This document shows positions 46,801 through 56,927 of a stretch of DNA of 64,000 nucleotides, piece after piece. Origin of the DNA: Bolinopsis microptera. Lineage: Eukaryota; Ctenophora; Tentaculata; Lobata; Bolinopsidae. The notes under the pieces are model-generated. The model saw only the letters and a program-made list of their open reading frames with translations, did not search any database and had not been told where the DNA came from. The stretch spans positions 1,063,812 through 1,127,811 of the forward strand of contig NC_087080.1 of NCBI RefSeq assembly GCF_026151205.1. The letters are read 5' to 3'. Position 1 is the first letter of the stretch, and the number at the start of each line of letters is the position of its first letter. Made by a program: the position numbers and the translations under genes.

Positions 46801-47517
46801 ACACACCATCATCTTAGAGACAGTGCTAAAACCATACTCTGGGATATGGCACCTCACAGCTACTTTATTTAGGTCACTGCAGTTAGTTTGGTCTATGTAA
46901 TTTGAGCAATACGGCTTTACATAGAGCCCAGAACTAGAATCAATACTCCTGAAACCCGTACCTAGTGCTGAGTTTTTGTAGTGATAGATGAATGTGGCAC
47001 ACCTGGTGAAGTTGAATATGGGTCGGACAAAATTATCCATTGTTTTATAATCATAGCTAAAGCACGAGGGGAATGTTGCCTTAATCGCATCTTCGCACAG
47101 CGTTTCTTCACTTTTGAATGCTCCTAGATCCATACAATTAGGGATTCCGTTACAAATTATAGAGGGTTCCAGTCCTGACCATGACACAACCAATGATTCC
47201 GTCACAAATTCTCGTGGGTTCCATGTAATAGCGCTTGTGACACCAAAGTCCGTATTTGTAGCCGTTACATTCACTTTCATCTCACAGCCTTCCATTTCAC
47301 ATATATTGTTACAGATTGTAAGTGTGGAATTTTCTACTTGTTCCACCTCTGGACATCCTATCTTTCCCAGGTCGGGAATGTTAGAGCAACTGACCTGTCG
47401 AGAACATATTTCGCTAACAGATCGAGCTTCAATAGCTAGATCCAGATCACAAAGGAAGAATCCGCAAACAGAAATGTCATCTGAAACAACATTCCAATCA
47501 GGGGACGAACCGCAAAC
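43872..47517 (-). CDS. Receptor main exon: ectodomain, LDL-receptor A repeats, 7TM, pentapeptide tail (one frame break)
   Basis: The exon starts at acceptor TTTGCAG (VCGSSPDWN) and ends at a stop at 43872. Order: Cys-rich ectodomain, then LDL-receptor class A repeats (CDGVEDCGDGSDED, CDGLETCGN, CDLVDNCGDSSDELNC, CDGTANCEDWSDEC, one degenerate). Next come seven transmembrane segments with CRVFGI after TM3, CWIPF in TM6 and NPFIYS in TM7, and a tail of about 40 SPSDP-type pentapeptides. LDLa plus rhodopsin-like 7TM recalls relaxin-receptor or GRL101-type receptors, but I see no leucine-rich repeats. One frame shift near 46740 separates ..QCIEASVDC from ITCTCHKHQLCDG. No intron fits there, so it is a lesion or a consensus error. 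The ligand is unknown. Confidence 0.8.
43890..44535. repeat. 15-bp coding minisatellite in the receptor C-tail (~43 units)
   Basis: The plus-strand unit is GGATCGGAAGGAGAG; in frame on the minus strand it codes S-P-S-D-P/L with Ser-to-Leu, Pro-to-Thr and similar changes. Being a multiple of 3, it can grow without breaking the frame. Serines ahead of proline and aspartate make a phosphorylation-rich tail plausible (inference). Confidence 0.92.
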
Positions 47518-47550
47518 CTGCAAATATGAAATTGAATTATAGTTTTTATA

Positions 47551-48184
47551 CAGGGGGGGGCCAAAAGTCAGTACCCATACGTTGGCCTCAATAGCTCAAT
47601 CACTGAGTGCCAAATTGAAATACTTCTTCTTGGTATGACTTACTACCAGGTTCGAGGAATTTGTTAAATCGAAAAATATTTGCGTTCATTTTCTTCAAAT
47701 GAAGGTTTTTCGCATTTGTTAGATAGTTTGGATAGTCGGATCGAACCAAATTTTATTGAATGGTGTTTGGCCATTTGAATTACGTTTGTTCAGGTGATTG
47801 TGTTGAGGCTAGATCCGCATTACGGGAATCGTACAGAGAGCCCAATTACGGTGTCGTAATTGGGTAATCATTGAGTACCCAATCAATTTTGCTAACGAGA
47901 TAAACAAATTGCTGATTATATTCCGGATTAAATGATCTATTGCAATGTGTTACAATCGAGTCTCTAATAGCTAATATGTTCACAAACAGTGAACACCAGT
48001 ATAAGCAATTCAATGTTGATTGGGTGTGGCCCCCTAAAATCGAATTTTCAAATTTTGGTAACGGAATCCTTGAACAAGTAGGTACAGTATGTCATCTGCA
48101 AAGCAACAACTCTCAAATACAAAACACGGCGGTGGTATAAGACCCAACTTATGGGTACTGACTTTTGCCCCCCCCCCCCCCCTG
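47551..48184. mobile_element. Tc1/mariner-type MITE with G-run ends, in a receptor intron
   Basis: CAGGGGGGGGCCAAAAGTCA at 47551 is mirrored by TGACTTTTGCCCCCCCCCCC..CTG ending at 48184. TA stands on both sides. TIR about 30 bp including GTACCCATA. No transposase. 634 bp. A diverged relative is at 35470-36190. Confidence 0.85.
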
Positions 48185-48283
48185 TATATAGAAAGAGACA
48201 TTTTTGAATACAGTTATGAGGAGACATTTTTGAATAAAGAGATGCATTTTCAAGTTCTGATAAGTGTAATGTAAGAATGTATA

Positions 48284-48606
48284 ATCTTACTATATATAAA
48301 CTTATAAAGCGAGACGATATATATGGAGGGTTCCGTACCATTTTACTGACACCACGGCATCAACTTTAACGCGACTTTCCGCAAAAACTGTAAAAGATAT
48401 ACAATTTAAACGTTTTTGACTGGGTCAAATGCTTTAATGGCCTCCAAATCAGCATGAAAAAATAAAAAATTGGCCAAGAAATAGGAGTTTTAGACCCCAA
48501 AATTTGGACCCCCAAGTGGTGTCAAAAACGCGAATTAAATAGGTAATAATTATTTTAGTCTCTTGAGTCTTGACACCATTTTAGGGTTATACGGGTTCCT
48601 GCTAGT
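48284..48606 (-). mobile_element. ~310-bp interspersed element, inverted copy
   Basis: Runs from CTTACTATATATAAACTTAT to ATACGGGTTCCTGCTAGTG, the reverse complement of the other copies. It lies in the receptor intron between 47518 and 48723. Confidence 0.8.
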
Positions 48607-48682
48607 GTATATAATGTATAATGTATATAATGTATATAATGTATATAATGTATATAATGTATAATGTATATAATGTATAATG
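48607..48682. repeat. (TATAATGTA)n microsatellite
   Basis: About eight units adjoining the TAG end of the inverted ~310-bp element. Confidence 0.9.
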
Positions 48683-48723
48683 AGACATTATTTTACACAC
48701 GTAAGTTTACTTATCTGAGTTAC

Positions 48724-48914
48724 CTGGTAACCGAACGGGTCATTGCTACAGGTTGCATTGAACATATTCGACCTCGAGAAAGACAATTTTTCCACAATCC
48801 AGTACGTCTCATCCGAGTAGGGACACTTGTACACAGCAAATCCATCGTAAATCTTCGAGCAGGCAGTTTGTAGAAAACTATTTGTTTCCTTAATCTTGCA
48901 AGACTGATTGATTT
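48724..48914 (-). CDS. Receptor exon 2 (N-terminal ectodomain)
   Basis: A 191-nt exon from acceptor TTTTCAG to donor CAG/GTAACT. It reads (E)INQSCKIKETNSFLQTAC, AVYKCPYSDETYWIVEKL and FNATCSNDPFGYQ. It joins exon 1 in phase 1 (G + AA = Glu) and the main exon in phase 0 (FGYQ-VCGSSP). Cysteines and N-glycosylation sites fit an extracellular part. Confidence 0.8.
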
Positions 48915-49129
48915 CTGAAAATGGAGAAACTTACCAACATTTCAGTTATTACTATTAGTGAATTGTGACGGCAAAAATTGGGGGGAAACGGAAAATTGCG
49001 TTATTTTTAAGTGAACCTCTCTATAATTGTCTATACACTATACAGTGTGTTTTCTATATGGTACAATTTGTGTTTCCCCCAATATGCCTGGTATATAGTA
49101 GATTTAAAGGTTTAACTCTAATTTTGTAC

Positions 49130-49181
49130 CTGAAGCAATGATAATCACAGTAGTAAGAATGATCGTATAGCCTCTGAACAT
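49130..49181 (-). CDS. Receptor exon 1 (signal peptide)
   Basis: ATG at 49181 (minus) codes MFRGYTIILTTVIIIAS and ends in phase 1 at G/GTACAA. This is a short but clear hydrophobic leader. The same start and donor context occur at 40428-40497 in the broken copy, supporting the call. Confidence 0.8.
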
Positions 49182-49429
49182 GGTTACTTTGTTGTTGATA
49201 TCCATAAATCTGTTCAAAAATGTAATAAGAAATTAATTCGAATGACAATTCGTTGCACATATGCAACCACGTATGCAGATCGGCGAGATACGAAGGATTG
49301 ACATCATGAATCAAATGTTACATTGTGTTTGTCCTGACTGTTATTTATAAATATGGTATCAATTTATATTATTATAAATGAACCATGAACTGTCCGTCTT
49401 TAAGATTAACGATAGAAGGTCCCAAATTG

Positions 49430-49985
49430 ACACACAGTGGCACAGGGTTAGAAAGGGAAAAGCGTGGGGTGCCCTACATAGACTGAAGGATGTCTGGAAA
49501 ATCCAAACTCTCAAAGAGCCTCAAGATTAAATTGTTCATAGCGGCTTGTGAATCAGTACTGCTCTACGGATCAGAAATCTGGACACTGACAAAAGCTCAA
49601 GAGAAAAGTTTGGACGGGACATGCACAAAAATGTTGCGTATGGTGCTGGGTATCTCATGGAAGGACAAGGTCAGCAATATAACTTTGTATGGTAGCCTAC
49701 CAAGGCTGTCAAACAAGTTACGAAGCAGGAGATTAAAAATGGCGGGACACTGCATCCGACATCCTGAGCTACTTGCCAGTGATTTAGTCTTATGGGAACC
49801 TACGCACGGTAGAGCACAGCAAGGCCGACCAAGACAAAGCTACTTGTCTATTGTCTATGTTACTGAAGGAAGTTGGGACAAACTCTAAAGAGGAACTGCG
49901 AACCCTGATGCGGGACAGGGATATATGGAGGGGGTTTTCTGGCGTAGATCGGACTTAACTCCGACATAGTAGTAGTAGTAGTAAA
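49430..49985 (+). mobile_element. LINE ORF2 tail with (TAG)n end
   Basis: Plus-strand frame LFIAACESVLLYGSEIWTLT, MLRMVLGISWKDKVSN, GHCIRHPELLASDLVLWEP is the familiar C-terminal region of endonuclease/RT-type LINEs. The copy ends in AGTAGTAGTAGTAGTA, a 3' microsatellite tail. It is 5'-truncated and frame-shifted at the end. Confidence 0.8.
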
Positions 49986-50339
49986 AGTGGCTGAAATCCC
50001 AAATCAGAAGCCCACTTCTCTCTTAGACTTAGAGATCAGGAACTCTTTGGTGGCTTAAGATTAAAAACAGTTGCCTTGTATGTGAAGAATCGCTTTGATA
50101 AACCACAATGCGACGGCTACTCGGACTTTAATACTAATAAATACGGATAACCAAATACCAGTAGTTTTACACTGAAATCAAATATGGAATATTCTAGAAA
50201 TGCAATACTGATCAACCAACTTTAAAATGTTTTCTAAATACTGCACCAAACGCCATTATTACTCGTTTAAATTTCTTCGAAGTAGCGCGCGCCGCTTTCT
50301 TCTCGAAATGGCCCAAGGCAAGTGCAACGAAGTAGTGCG

Positions 50340-50455
50340 CGCTTGTATCACGTTGCGACCCCCACGGTCGTTTCACTTTATCGTTCTGACGATACAGGGG
50401 GAGCCGCGCACTTCGTGCGCGGCGGGTCATACAACGTATGACAAGTGCGCGCTGG
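50340..50455 (+). mobile_element. GC-rich hairpin element, copy 1
   Basis: GTATCACGTTGCGACCCCCAC to GTCATACAACGTATGAC. It contains perfect hairpins GCCGCGCAC-TTC-GTGCGCGGC and GTCATAC-AAC-GTATGAC. Other copies at 50935-51035 (inverted) and 53820-53936, and a fragment at 50648-50672. Noncoding. Confidence 0.75.
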
Positions 50456-50934
50456 GCTAGTCCATTAAGTTTAAAAATGGACAACCAATCGGCCAATCCC
50501 GGTTTAATCCCGGTCTTATTCGGCCGGTCCCGGTCCCGGTTTTATATATTAGGACCGTCGATGGTCGACGAGTCCAACTCGGCGCGCGTCTTGGTAGGTT
50601 ACAAACCTACAAAGAAACGGTACTTAGCTTAGTGAAACAACAATGGGGGTCACGACGTGATACAAGTTTACTCCTTGGAGGACTAATTCGCCGCTTCTAT
50701 TCGACGCATCGCTTGTATAAGGTTTATAACCTACCAGCAGTGCAGTATAACCTATACCAGGACGCGCATCGAGTTGGACAATGATTTGATTTGAAATTTT
50801 TACAAAGTAGCAAGTATACAAATGTACAGTAAATCGAACAAACATATAAAATAGGCCGAAATCAGAAATGTATAAATGCTAAAAAGCGTGGGTCAGTGAA
50901 TAAGTACAAAGGACAATTCGCAGAACAGGAGGTT

Positions 50935-51035
50935 TTTGTCATACGTTGTATGACCCGCCGCGCACGAAGTGCGCGGCTCCCCCTGTATCGTCGAAGACAC
51001 TATAGTGAAGCGACAGTGGGGGTCACCACGTGATA
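50935..51035 (-). mobile_element. GC-rich hairpin element, inverted copy
   Basis: GTCATACGTTGTATGACCCG, then GCGCACGAAGTGCGCGGCTC to GTCACCACGTGATACAAG, the reverse complement of copy 1 with changes in the middle. Confidence 0.75.
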
Positions 51036-51049
51036 CAAGAGTTTTTTAC

Positions 51050-51123
51050 TGGGCGGCGCTCAGCCTGTCATTCCGCCGAATCTTTATTCTTTATGTTTAT
51101 GAACATAATAGCCTGGGGTCCCC
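51050..51123 (-). mobile_element. Second copy of the ~81-bp miniature element
   Basis: ACTGGGCGGCGCTCAGCCTG to GGGGTCCCCAGGTAAA, the reverse complement of 30260-30340 with few changes. AGTTTTTT occurs on both sides (left copy ending at 51049, right copy just after the element), which again fits an 8-bp duplication. Confidence 0.75.
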
Positions 51124-51129
51124 AGGTAA

Positions 51130-52800
51130 AAGTTTTTTGGCCGCCCAAAGTCTCAATAACATCACTTCCACCTTATTACGAATGATGATTAATAAATCTA
51201 CACTCGACTGTCATTTGATTTTTTAACACGTCCTCTAGGTGGCTCTGAATGACTATTCCGGCTCTGAATGACTATTCAGTATTATCAAATATCAATAGAT
51301 GGCCATCTACTTATTAGGACGTCCGCCAAAATCGCAAATTTTCAGACCACCCCTCCCTCGCGCGGACGTCCGGATTTCCTATTACTTTTATTAAAAAGTA
51401 TTTGAAAAAATATAAGAGTACAAAAGTATAAGTATAAAAACCCAATCAAATTCATAGTTAATAAAATTCAAAGAGTTGAAATAAAATTCATAAAGTTAAA
51501 ATAAATGGGACTTTTTCGTTAATTCTACCAAATTTCCGGACGTTCGGATTTTCAGAAACCACCCCTTCCCCCTGTCCGGAGTTGTCCGAAATTCCAAAAC
51601 CACCCCCTCCCTATTTGCCGGACGTCTTAAGTAGGGGGTGCACCATAAAAATAAATTTGCTCGGATTTTAAAAATTTTTGTACCATTGTTTTCTAGAGAC
51701 TGTGAGAATTTTCACAATACCAAATTTGTCATACCTTTTTGGAAAGATCAGTGAGTTTCGCCTAGGTGCCATATTTGATGGTGCGCGGCTTTTGGAGCAA
51801 AATTAGCTGTAAAAGTCGCGTAATTTGACCAAATTTGACCAAATTCGTTTATTTTTGTCGTATTATTTGGATATATCTTCAGTTCCTTGAATGAGATCAT
51901 TCTGAAAATTGGCGACGACCTTCCAATAGGGCTTTCACAACTGTCCGAAAAATTTGGTGGATATCGGAGTTGATATAGTGATCAAAATACGCTGCTTTTA
52001 GCTGTAACATAATGTCTGATGGTTGGATATGCTTTAAACTTTTCGGACACCTTCCTTGTAAGTCTATGAGTAAGCTTACCAATTTTTGTTGCAATCGGAG
52101 GTCGGGAAGGATACTTAATATCTATTTGTTTGAAGAAAATTGTGCTGGCCGAAATTAGCGCTAAAAAACCATCCTACAGTCGGCACGCGCGGCTCACTGT
52201 CGATGGCGCACTACCTATCTTAAGAAGATTGTAGGTTTAAAACCTACCAGGACGCGCGCCGAGTTGGACTCGTCGACGGTCCAATATATGGAACAAATAT
52301 TTTACGAGTATCACCCGTTAAAGTTAGTAACGCATTTCGCCGATCTAACTACGGAGAAGCATAATTGATTGGAGGACTTCGCTGCTTCGACGCGCAAACT
52401 CGATCAAAACTATGAACTAGCATTCTTGCTTCGCATCGAGATGGTTGCAGAGCAACGATCTGGAAGGGTTGACATCGTCAATAGACATAATTGAGTGCGA
52501 GGCCCAGTAACGAATCTCGCTACAATGACACAATAGCTATGTGTAAAACTGATTGCGGATTAGGGTAAAAAAGTTCAAAACATTGATTACGTAATATATG
52601 AACAACCCCTCACTATATACCGTAACATTCTTTACTAAAGCATACCAGTAACAATATGGCTGCGCACTTGCGCGTCGGGCCCACTACGTGAGACAGCATA
52701 AGTGTCAACAAAAAATATGATGCTAAATCTCTATGGAAAGACCAGATGCAGAGTTCTACGAAATGACGCACGACGCGTGAGTCTGTTAATATAAATATAA
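51130..52800. other. No gene seen apart from the inverted-repeat piece near 52230
   Basis: AT-rich with repeated GGACGTC/CCGGACG words near 51315-51625 around CACCCCTCC motifs, probably an old element. No convincing frame. Confidence 0.4.
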
Positions 52801-53031
52801 AAATGTGAGTACTGAGTCCATTAGTGTAACAAAAAGTTCTATTGTGTCAAAAGTTCTATTGTGTATAAAAAGTTCTATAGTGTCGAAAAAGTTCTATTTT
52901 TATCAGTTTGTAGATTATATATTCGCATATATCCAAGCTACCCACAAGCACAACGTGATACCATTAACAATGCAGTGTGTACAACACCAACCAATTGCAA
53001 AGATGCGAAAACATTTATTATTATTATTACA

Positions 53032-53262
53032 TCGAGATGGCAGGGCCTACTCTCATGCTGTCTATAATAGATGATGATTAACTCTGAATAAGTGCTGTAT
53101 ATGAGTGATGATTTCGCTCTGAAAATCATGGATAGTAGCTCAATAGGTACTAGGTAGAGCAAGGCCGCGATATGTGAAGGTTCTGGGATCATTCCCCAGT
53201 TTTTCACAGTTAATCATCATCCATAGACAGCATGAGAGTAGGCCCTGCCATCTCAATACTAC
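53032..53262. repeat. Inverted repeat around a tRNA-like core
   Basis: GAGATGGCAGGGCCTACTCT and CATGCTGTCTATAATAGATG at 53032-53080 are mirrored by CATCCATAGACAGCATGAGA and GTAGGCCCTGCCATCTC at 53217-53255. Arms of about 45 bp. Confidence 0.7.
53129..53212 (+). pseudogene. tRNA-like remnant (SINE head?)
   Basis: TAGCTCAATAGGTACTAGGTAG recalls a tRNA D arm/A box, and GGTTCTGGGATCATTCCCC a distorted T arm. No acceptor stem pairs. Lies in the loop of the 53-kb inverted repeat. Confidence 0.3.
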
Positions 53263-53279
53263 TAGCTGTTTTGTAGTAC

Positions 53280-53585
53280 ATGCCCTGCTTCTCCTTTGCA
53301 ATTCACCTCATATTTATTACTACAGTATCTGCCAAAACCAACATGGCCCATGTAGGAAAGGGCATTGACGTTGTTTCACACTTGGCCCTGCATCCCAGGC
53401 TGACGGTCGGCCTCCACTCTGTAAGAATTACCTTTAGTGAAGGCCGATGGTCAATAAATAGCGATGTTAGAGCCTGGTGTGAACAAATCCTGACCTCCTT
53501 TTACACCATTGGAGTCGACTCTCGCAAATGCGAGAGGAAAGATCCCGAGGAAGGCACCATTAGTTTTGGTAGGTTGCATATTTAA
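53280..53585 (+). other. Unidentified open frame
   Basis: 101 codons with balanced composition (HVGKGIDVVSHLALHP, RAWCEQILTSFYTIG). I do not recognise the family. No splice or start context decides whether it is a gene, an exon or a transposon scrap. Confidence 0.2.
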
Positions 53586-53819
53586 AAATTTAAACAAATA
53601 TATATATATAACAATGGACAAAGCAAAGCATTGCTCAACCTTTTAAAATAACTTATTTCACAGCTTTATGTATTATATAAAGAAAGAGCGTTTTTTAAAT
53701 GGATGCAAAAATAAAATGACTGCTTGCTTGAGAGTTGGGACGCCATGAGATTCGACTATGGCATTGTAATGGACTCAATATTTACTTTTGAAAGGGAAGA
53801 CCCACACAACCGGGACAGT

Positions 53820-53936
53820 GAGAAGCTCTTGTATCACGTTGCGACCCCCACGGTCGTTTCCATGACTCAGTCGTTTCACTATGGTGAAGGGGGAGCCGCG
53901 CACTCGTGCGCGGCGGGTCATACAACGTATGACAAA
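53820..53936 (+). mobile_element. GC-rich hairpin element, copy 3
   Basis: GTATCACGTTGCGACCCCC to TCATACAACGTATGACAA, with a changed middle (CATGACTCAGTCGTTTCAC). The hairpin GCCGCGCAC-TC-GTGCGCGGC is kept although the loop is one base shorter. Confidence 0.75.
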
Positions 53937-54265
53937 GAAGCTCCACAACTTTAACAATTGGATTGCTGCGACCATGACTCAGCCTCAAGCTAAATTGAAA
54001 GTGCTTTAATTCTAACAGTCCACATTTTTACATTTTTAACCGGTAACGTCCACTTAATAAAGTAAACAAGACTTTTAAAATCATTCAAAGCAATAATTTA
54101 CGCCGATTCCATGTAAACAATTAATACTCACAATGAGGAGGTAAAAATATTAATTTTGAAGATAACAACACTTTTACCACAAATAAATGACGTGTAGCAC
54201 GGCTAAAAAAGCCGAGCTCAAATGTTTGGAACACTTGCACGCCCAACAACACGATATCGTTTACA

Positions 54266-54420
54266 CATTAGATTAGTTAGCCAGGGGGCCGGAGGGGGGA
54301 GGGGGGTATTAGATTAGTTAGCCAGGGGGCCGGAGGGGGGGTATTAGATTAGTTAGCTAGGGGGTTTACATATTAGGTTAGCTATGAAGTGGTCAGTGGC
54401 CGGAGGGTTGTTTAGCAATA
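54266..54420. repeat. Short tandem repeat TTAGATTAGTTAGCCAGGGG
   Basis: Three copies of a ~45-bp unit ending CCGGAGGGGGG, then a decayed fourth. Confidence 0.8.
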
Positions 54421-54574
54421 TAGGTAATTTACACATAACTTATGCCATGTAATGGTTATGCTAATAACTATCTTTACTGCCTAATAACTCGCGAAGGAGA
54501 GGTTTAAATGGCAGATACGTGGCTTACGTAACCATGGTAACATGTAAACGATTCCATAACAACTAAAAGAGCAC

Positions 54575-54797
54575 CGTTAGTAAGAGTTATAACTCCCCGG
54601 TCGGGGAGGGGATAACCTCCTCGCCCAGGTAACCAGGTAACCAGGTAACCAGGTAACCAGGTAACCAGGTAACCAGGTAACCAGGTAACCAGGTAACCGT
54701 TACTAAGAGTTATAACTCCCCGGTCGGGGAGGGGATAACCTCCTCGCCCAGGTAACCAGGTAACCAGGTAACCAGGTAACCAGGTAACCAGGTAACC
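54575..54797. repeat. Duplicated end of the ABCF1 last exon with (GGTAACCA)n linkers
   Basis: Two extra copies (54575-54627 and 54699-54750) of the last ~50 bp of the ABCF1 gene, from CTGGGCGAGGAGGTTATCC on the minus strand past the stop codon. They are separated by 8-bp GGTAACCA arrays. The coding copy follows at 54798-54850. The copied piece covers the last 13 codons, the stop and about 15 bp of 3' UTR. Confidence 0.9.
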
Positions 54798-54808
54798 GTT
54801 AGTAAGAG

Positions 54809-54981
54809 TTATAACTCCCCGGTCGGGGAGGGGATAACCTCCTCGCCCAGTGACTCCAACACTTCCTGTTTGTAGTCCAGGAAATCTCCGTCTATCTGTT
54901 CTATAGACTGGTCCTCAACTATCCACAAGTTACAGTTCGTTTCTGTGATGAGTCGAGAGTCGTGGGAAACTATCACTACCC
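54809..54981 (-). CDS. ABCF1: ABCF1 last exon
   Basis: Acceptor TTTCACAG, phase 1. Reads (G)[55 protein letters not shown] and stop (54809-54811). VSHD is the H-loop of the second ABC domain, and the rest follows the ABCF1 C-terminus closely. ABCF1 is a cytosolic ABC-F ATPase without membrane segments, linked to translation initiation. Frame and splice site are intact. Confidence 0.9.
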
Positions 54982-55282
54982 CTGTGAAAGAGAGAGAGGT
55001 CGCTACATGAGTTGAATATCAAATTTCTATAATGATGAGATCACACACGTACATTCCACACTCTTACATTCTAGACGGTACACAATCTCCATTATATAAT
55101 ATACTATATATCATTCAACGCTGCAGCTGCTGTTATAGTTATGTTGTAGTTCTTCCACTGTAGCGATAGTATATTATATAGTAGCAAAGCTTTAGGGGAC
55201 ACAGTTTTCGCCGGATTAAATTAATTCCGAAATATTACTCTTGGTGACTACATAATTCCATTATGAAGATTACACGTGTACT

Positions 55283-55510
55283 TACCTTAAACCCCACTAT
55301 ATATCCCCAATATATATATGTATATTTCCAGTATATTTCTAGTTAAATGTGTTTTACTTACCTTAAACCCCACTATATATCCCCAATATATATATGTATA
55401 TTTCCAGTATATTTCTAGTTAAATGTGTTTTACTTACCTTAAACCCCACTATATATCCCCAATATATATATGTATATTTCCAGTATATTTCTAGTTAAAT
55501 GTGTTTTTAC
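55283..55510. repeat. 76-bp tandem repeat x3 next to an ABCF1 donor
   Basis: CTTACCTTAAACCCCACTAT to GTTAAATGTGTTTTA repeated three times, abutting the donor of the signature exon. On the minus strand each unit carries a GGTAAG donor-like word, so this is a copied 5' splice-site region. Confidence 0.9.
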
Positions 55511-55684
55511 CTCCAGTGAACTCGTTAATGGCCTCTGCCAGAGCGTCTATACTCTCCAGATCCAGGTTGTTTGTAGGTTCGTCTAGAATCAGTATATCGG
55601 GCTCTCGGAGACTCAGATCTGCGAACACTACCCTCGCTTTCTGGCCGCCTGATAACGCTTTTATCTTGATAGTGTGGGCATGAC
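55511..55684 (-). CDS. ABCF1: ABCF1 exon with ABC signature and Walker B
   Basis: 174 nt, phase 1 at both ends (acceptor AACCCCCAG, donor G/GTAAAA). Reads (S)[53 protein letters not shown] is the signature and ILILDEP the Walker B of the second nucleotide-binding domain. The [17 protein letters not shown] string is diagnostic for ABCF1. No damage seen. Confidence 0.93.
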
Positions 55685-55686
55685 CT

Positions 55687-55915
55687 GGGGGTTACTGGTG
55701 TTATTACACAGGGGGGGGGGGGGGGGGGGGGGTTACTGGTGTTATTACACAGGGGGGGGGGGGGGTACTGGTGTTATTACACAGGGGGGGGGGGCTTACT
55801 GGTGATATTATACAGGGGGGACCTGGGGTTTACTGGGGTTACTACACAGGGGGGGGGGGGGGGTTACTGTGGTGTTATTACACAGGGGGGGGGGGTGTTA
55901 TTATGGAGGACGTTC
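55687..55915. repeat. Poly-G / GGTTACTGGTGTTATTACAC array at an ABCF1 acceptor
   Basis: Five or so copies of TTACTGGTGTTATTACACA followed by runs of 9-23 G. On the minus strand these are C-runs leading into the acceptor of the signature exon, so the polypyrimidine tract itself has been amplified. Confidence 0.9.
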
Positions 55916-55980
55916 TAAAAAGTTACTTTTCACAGCTTATAACCTAACTTGAGATTTAACATTTTAACTTTCTCACTTAC

Positions 55981-56113
55981 TAGCAAGTCCATATCTCCCA
56001 AGGTTCTTCCTCGCGTCCTGGTAGTCCAGGTTAAACTGGTCCTGTAGGTACTCCACAGCCGTCTTCTCGTACGGAAACTGGTCCGCCGCGTGCTGGTTGT
56101 ACGTTCCTATCCT
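55981..56113 (-). CDS. ABCF1: ABCF1 exon after Walker A
   Basis: 133 nt, starts in phase 0 (acceptor ATTTTAG), ends in phase 1 (CTA/GTAAGT). Reads [44 protein letters not shown](S). It matches the Q-loop region of ABCF1's second ATPase domain and joins SHAHTI of the next exon. Confidence 0.92.
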
Positions 56114-56488
56114 CTAAAATAGTTGTCATCATTTTATTATTGTAAATTAGCATTCTCAGATTGAAATCACTCAACCTAATTTGTTAACTGTAGACTAATG
56201 GGTTTCGATCAGGGCAAACGAATGTATTGAGCGTGAGACAATTGTCCAAATATCATTTCATACGGGCGTTATCTAGATCTATAATTGCTGAGCATATTAT
56301 CGCCTTGACCTTGACAGATATTGTCCACTATCATATTATTGGTTAATTTCTATATTATTCTTCTTAATTAATAGAATACTGATAGTTGGATAATATTGTC
56401 TCAACTCTCATTCAACCGGATCCAACTATCAGTATTTCAATCATGAGACTAATAAACAGCGAACTACTCCAACATTTGAATTAATAGA

Positions 56489-56812
56489 ACTAGCAGGAAC
56501 CCGTCTAACCCTAAAGTGGTGTCAAGACTCGAGAGACTAAAATAATTATTACCTATTTAATTCGCGTTTTTGACACCACTTGGTAGTCCAAATCTTGGGC
56601 ACTAAAATTCTTATTCCTTGGCCAATTTTTTATTTTTTCATGGTGATTTGATGGCCATAAAAGCATTTGACCCAGTCAAAAAAGTTCCAGTTGTATGTCT
56701 TTTACGGTTTTTGCGGAAAGTCGCGTTAAAGTTGATGCCGTGGTGTCAGTAAAATGGCACGGATCCATATTTATATATCGTCTCGCTTTATATATAGTAA
56801 GATAGTAAGATA
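56489..56812 (+). mobile_element. ~310-bp interspersed element, copy 5
   Basis: ACTAGCAGGAACCCGTCTAA to TATCGTCTCGCTTTATATAT. It ends about 115 bp before the helicase start codon, so it may supply promoter sequence (inference). Confidence 0.8.
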
Positions 56813-56927
56813 TAAAACAGTACTTAATTTCAATGTTCAGGATATGGCTCGGGAGGACAATTCTGACATCTGCTCGACTGTCTAGCAAGATAAGGAATCG
56901 AGAATTATTGTGTCATAGCCAGTCCAA

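Larger units (their letters stand above)
50551..52286. mobile_element. Possible composite element bounded by ~55-bp inverted repeats
   Basis: ACCGTCGATGGTCGACGAG, TCCAACTCGGCGCGCG and TTGGTAGGTTACAAACCTAC at 50551-50612 are mirrored at 52230-52286 (GTAGGTTTAAAACCTACC, GACGCGCGCCGAGTTGG, CTCGTCGACGGT). A third, partial piece lies at 50727-50775. The two outer pieces may bound one element or be two separate insertions. Confidence 0.45.
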
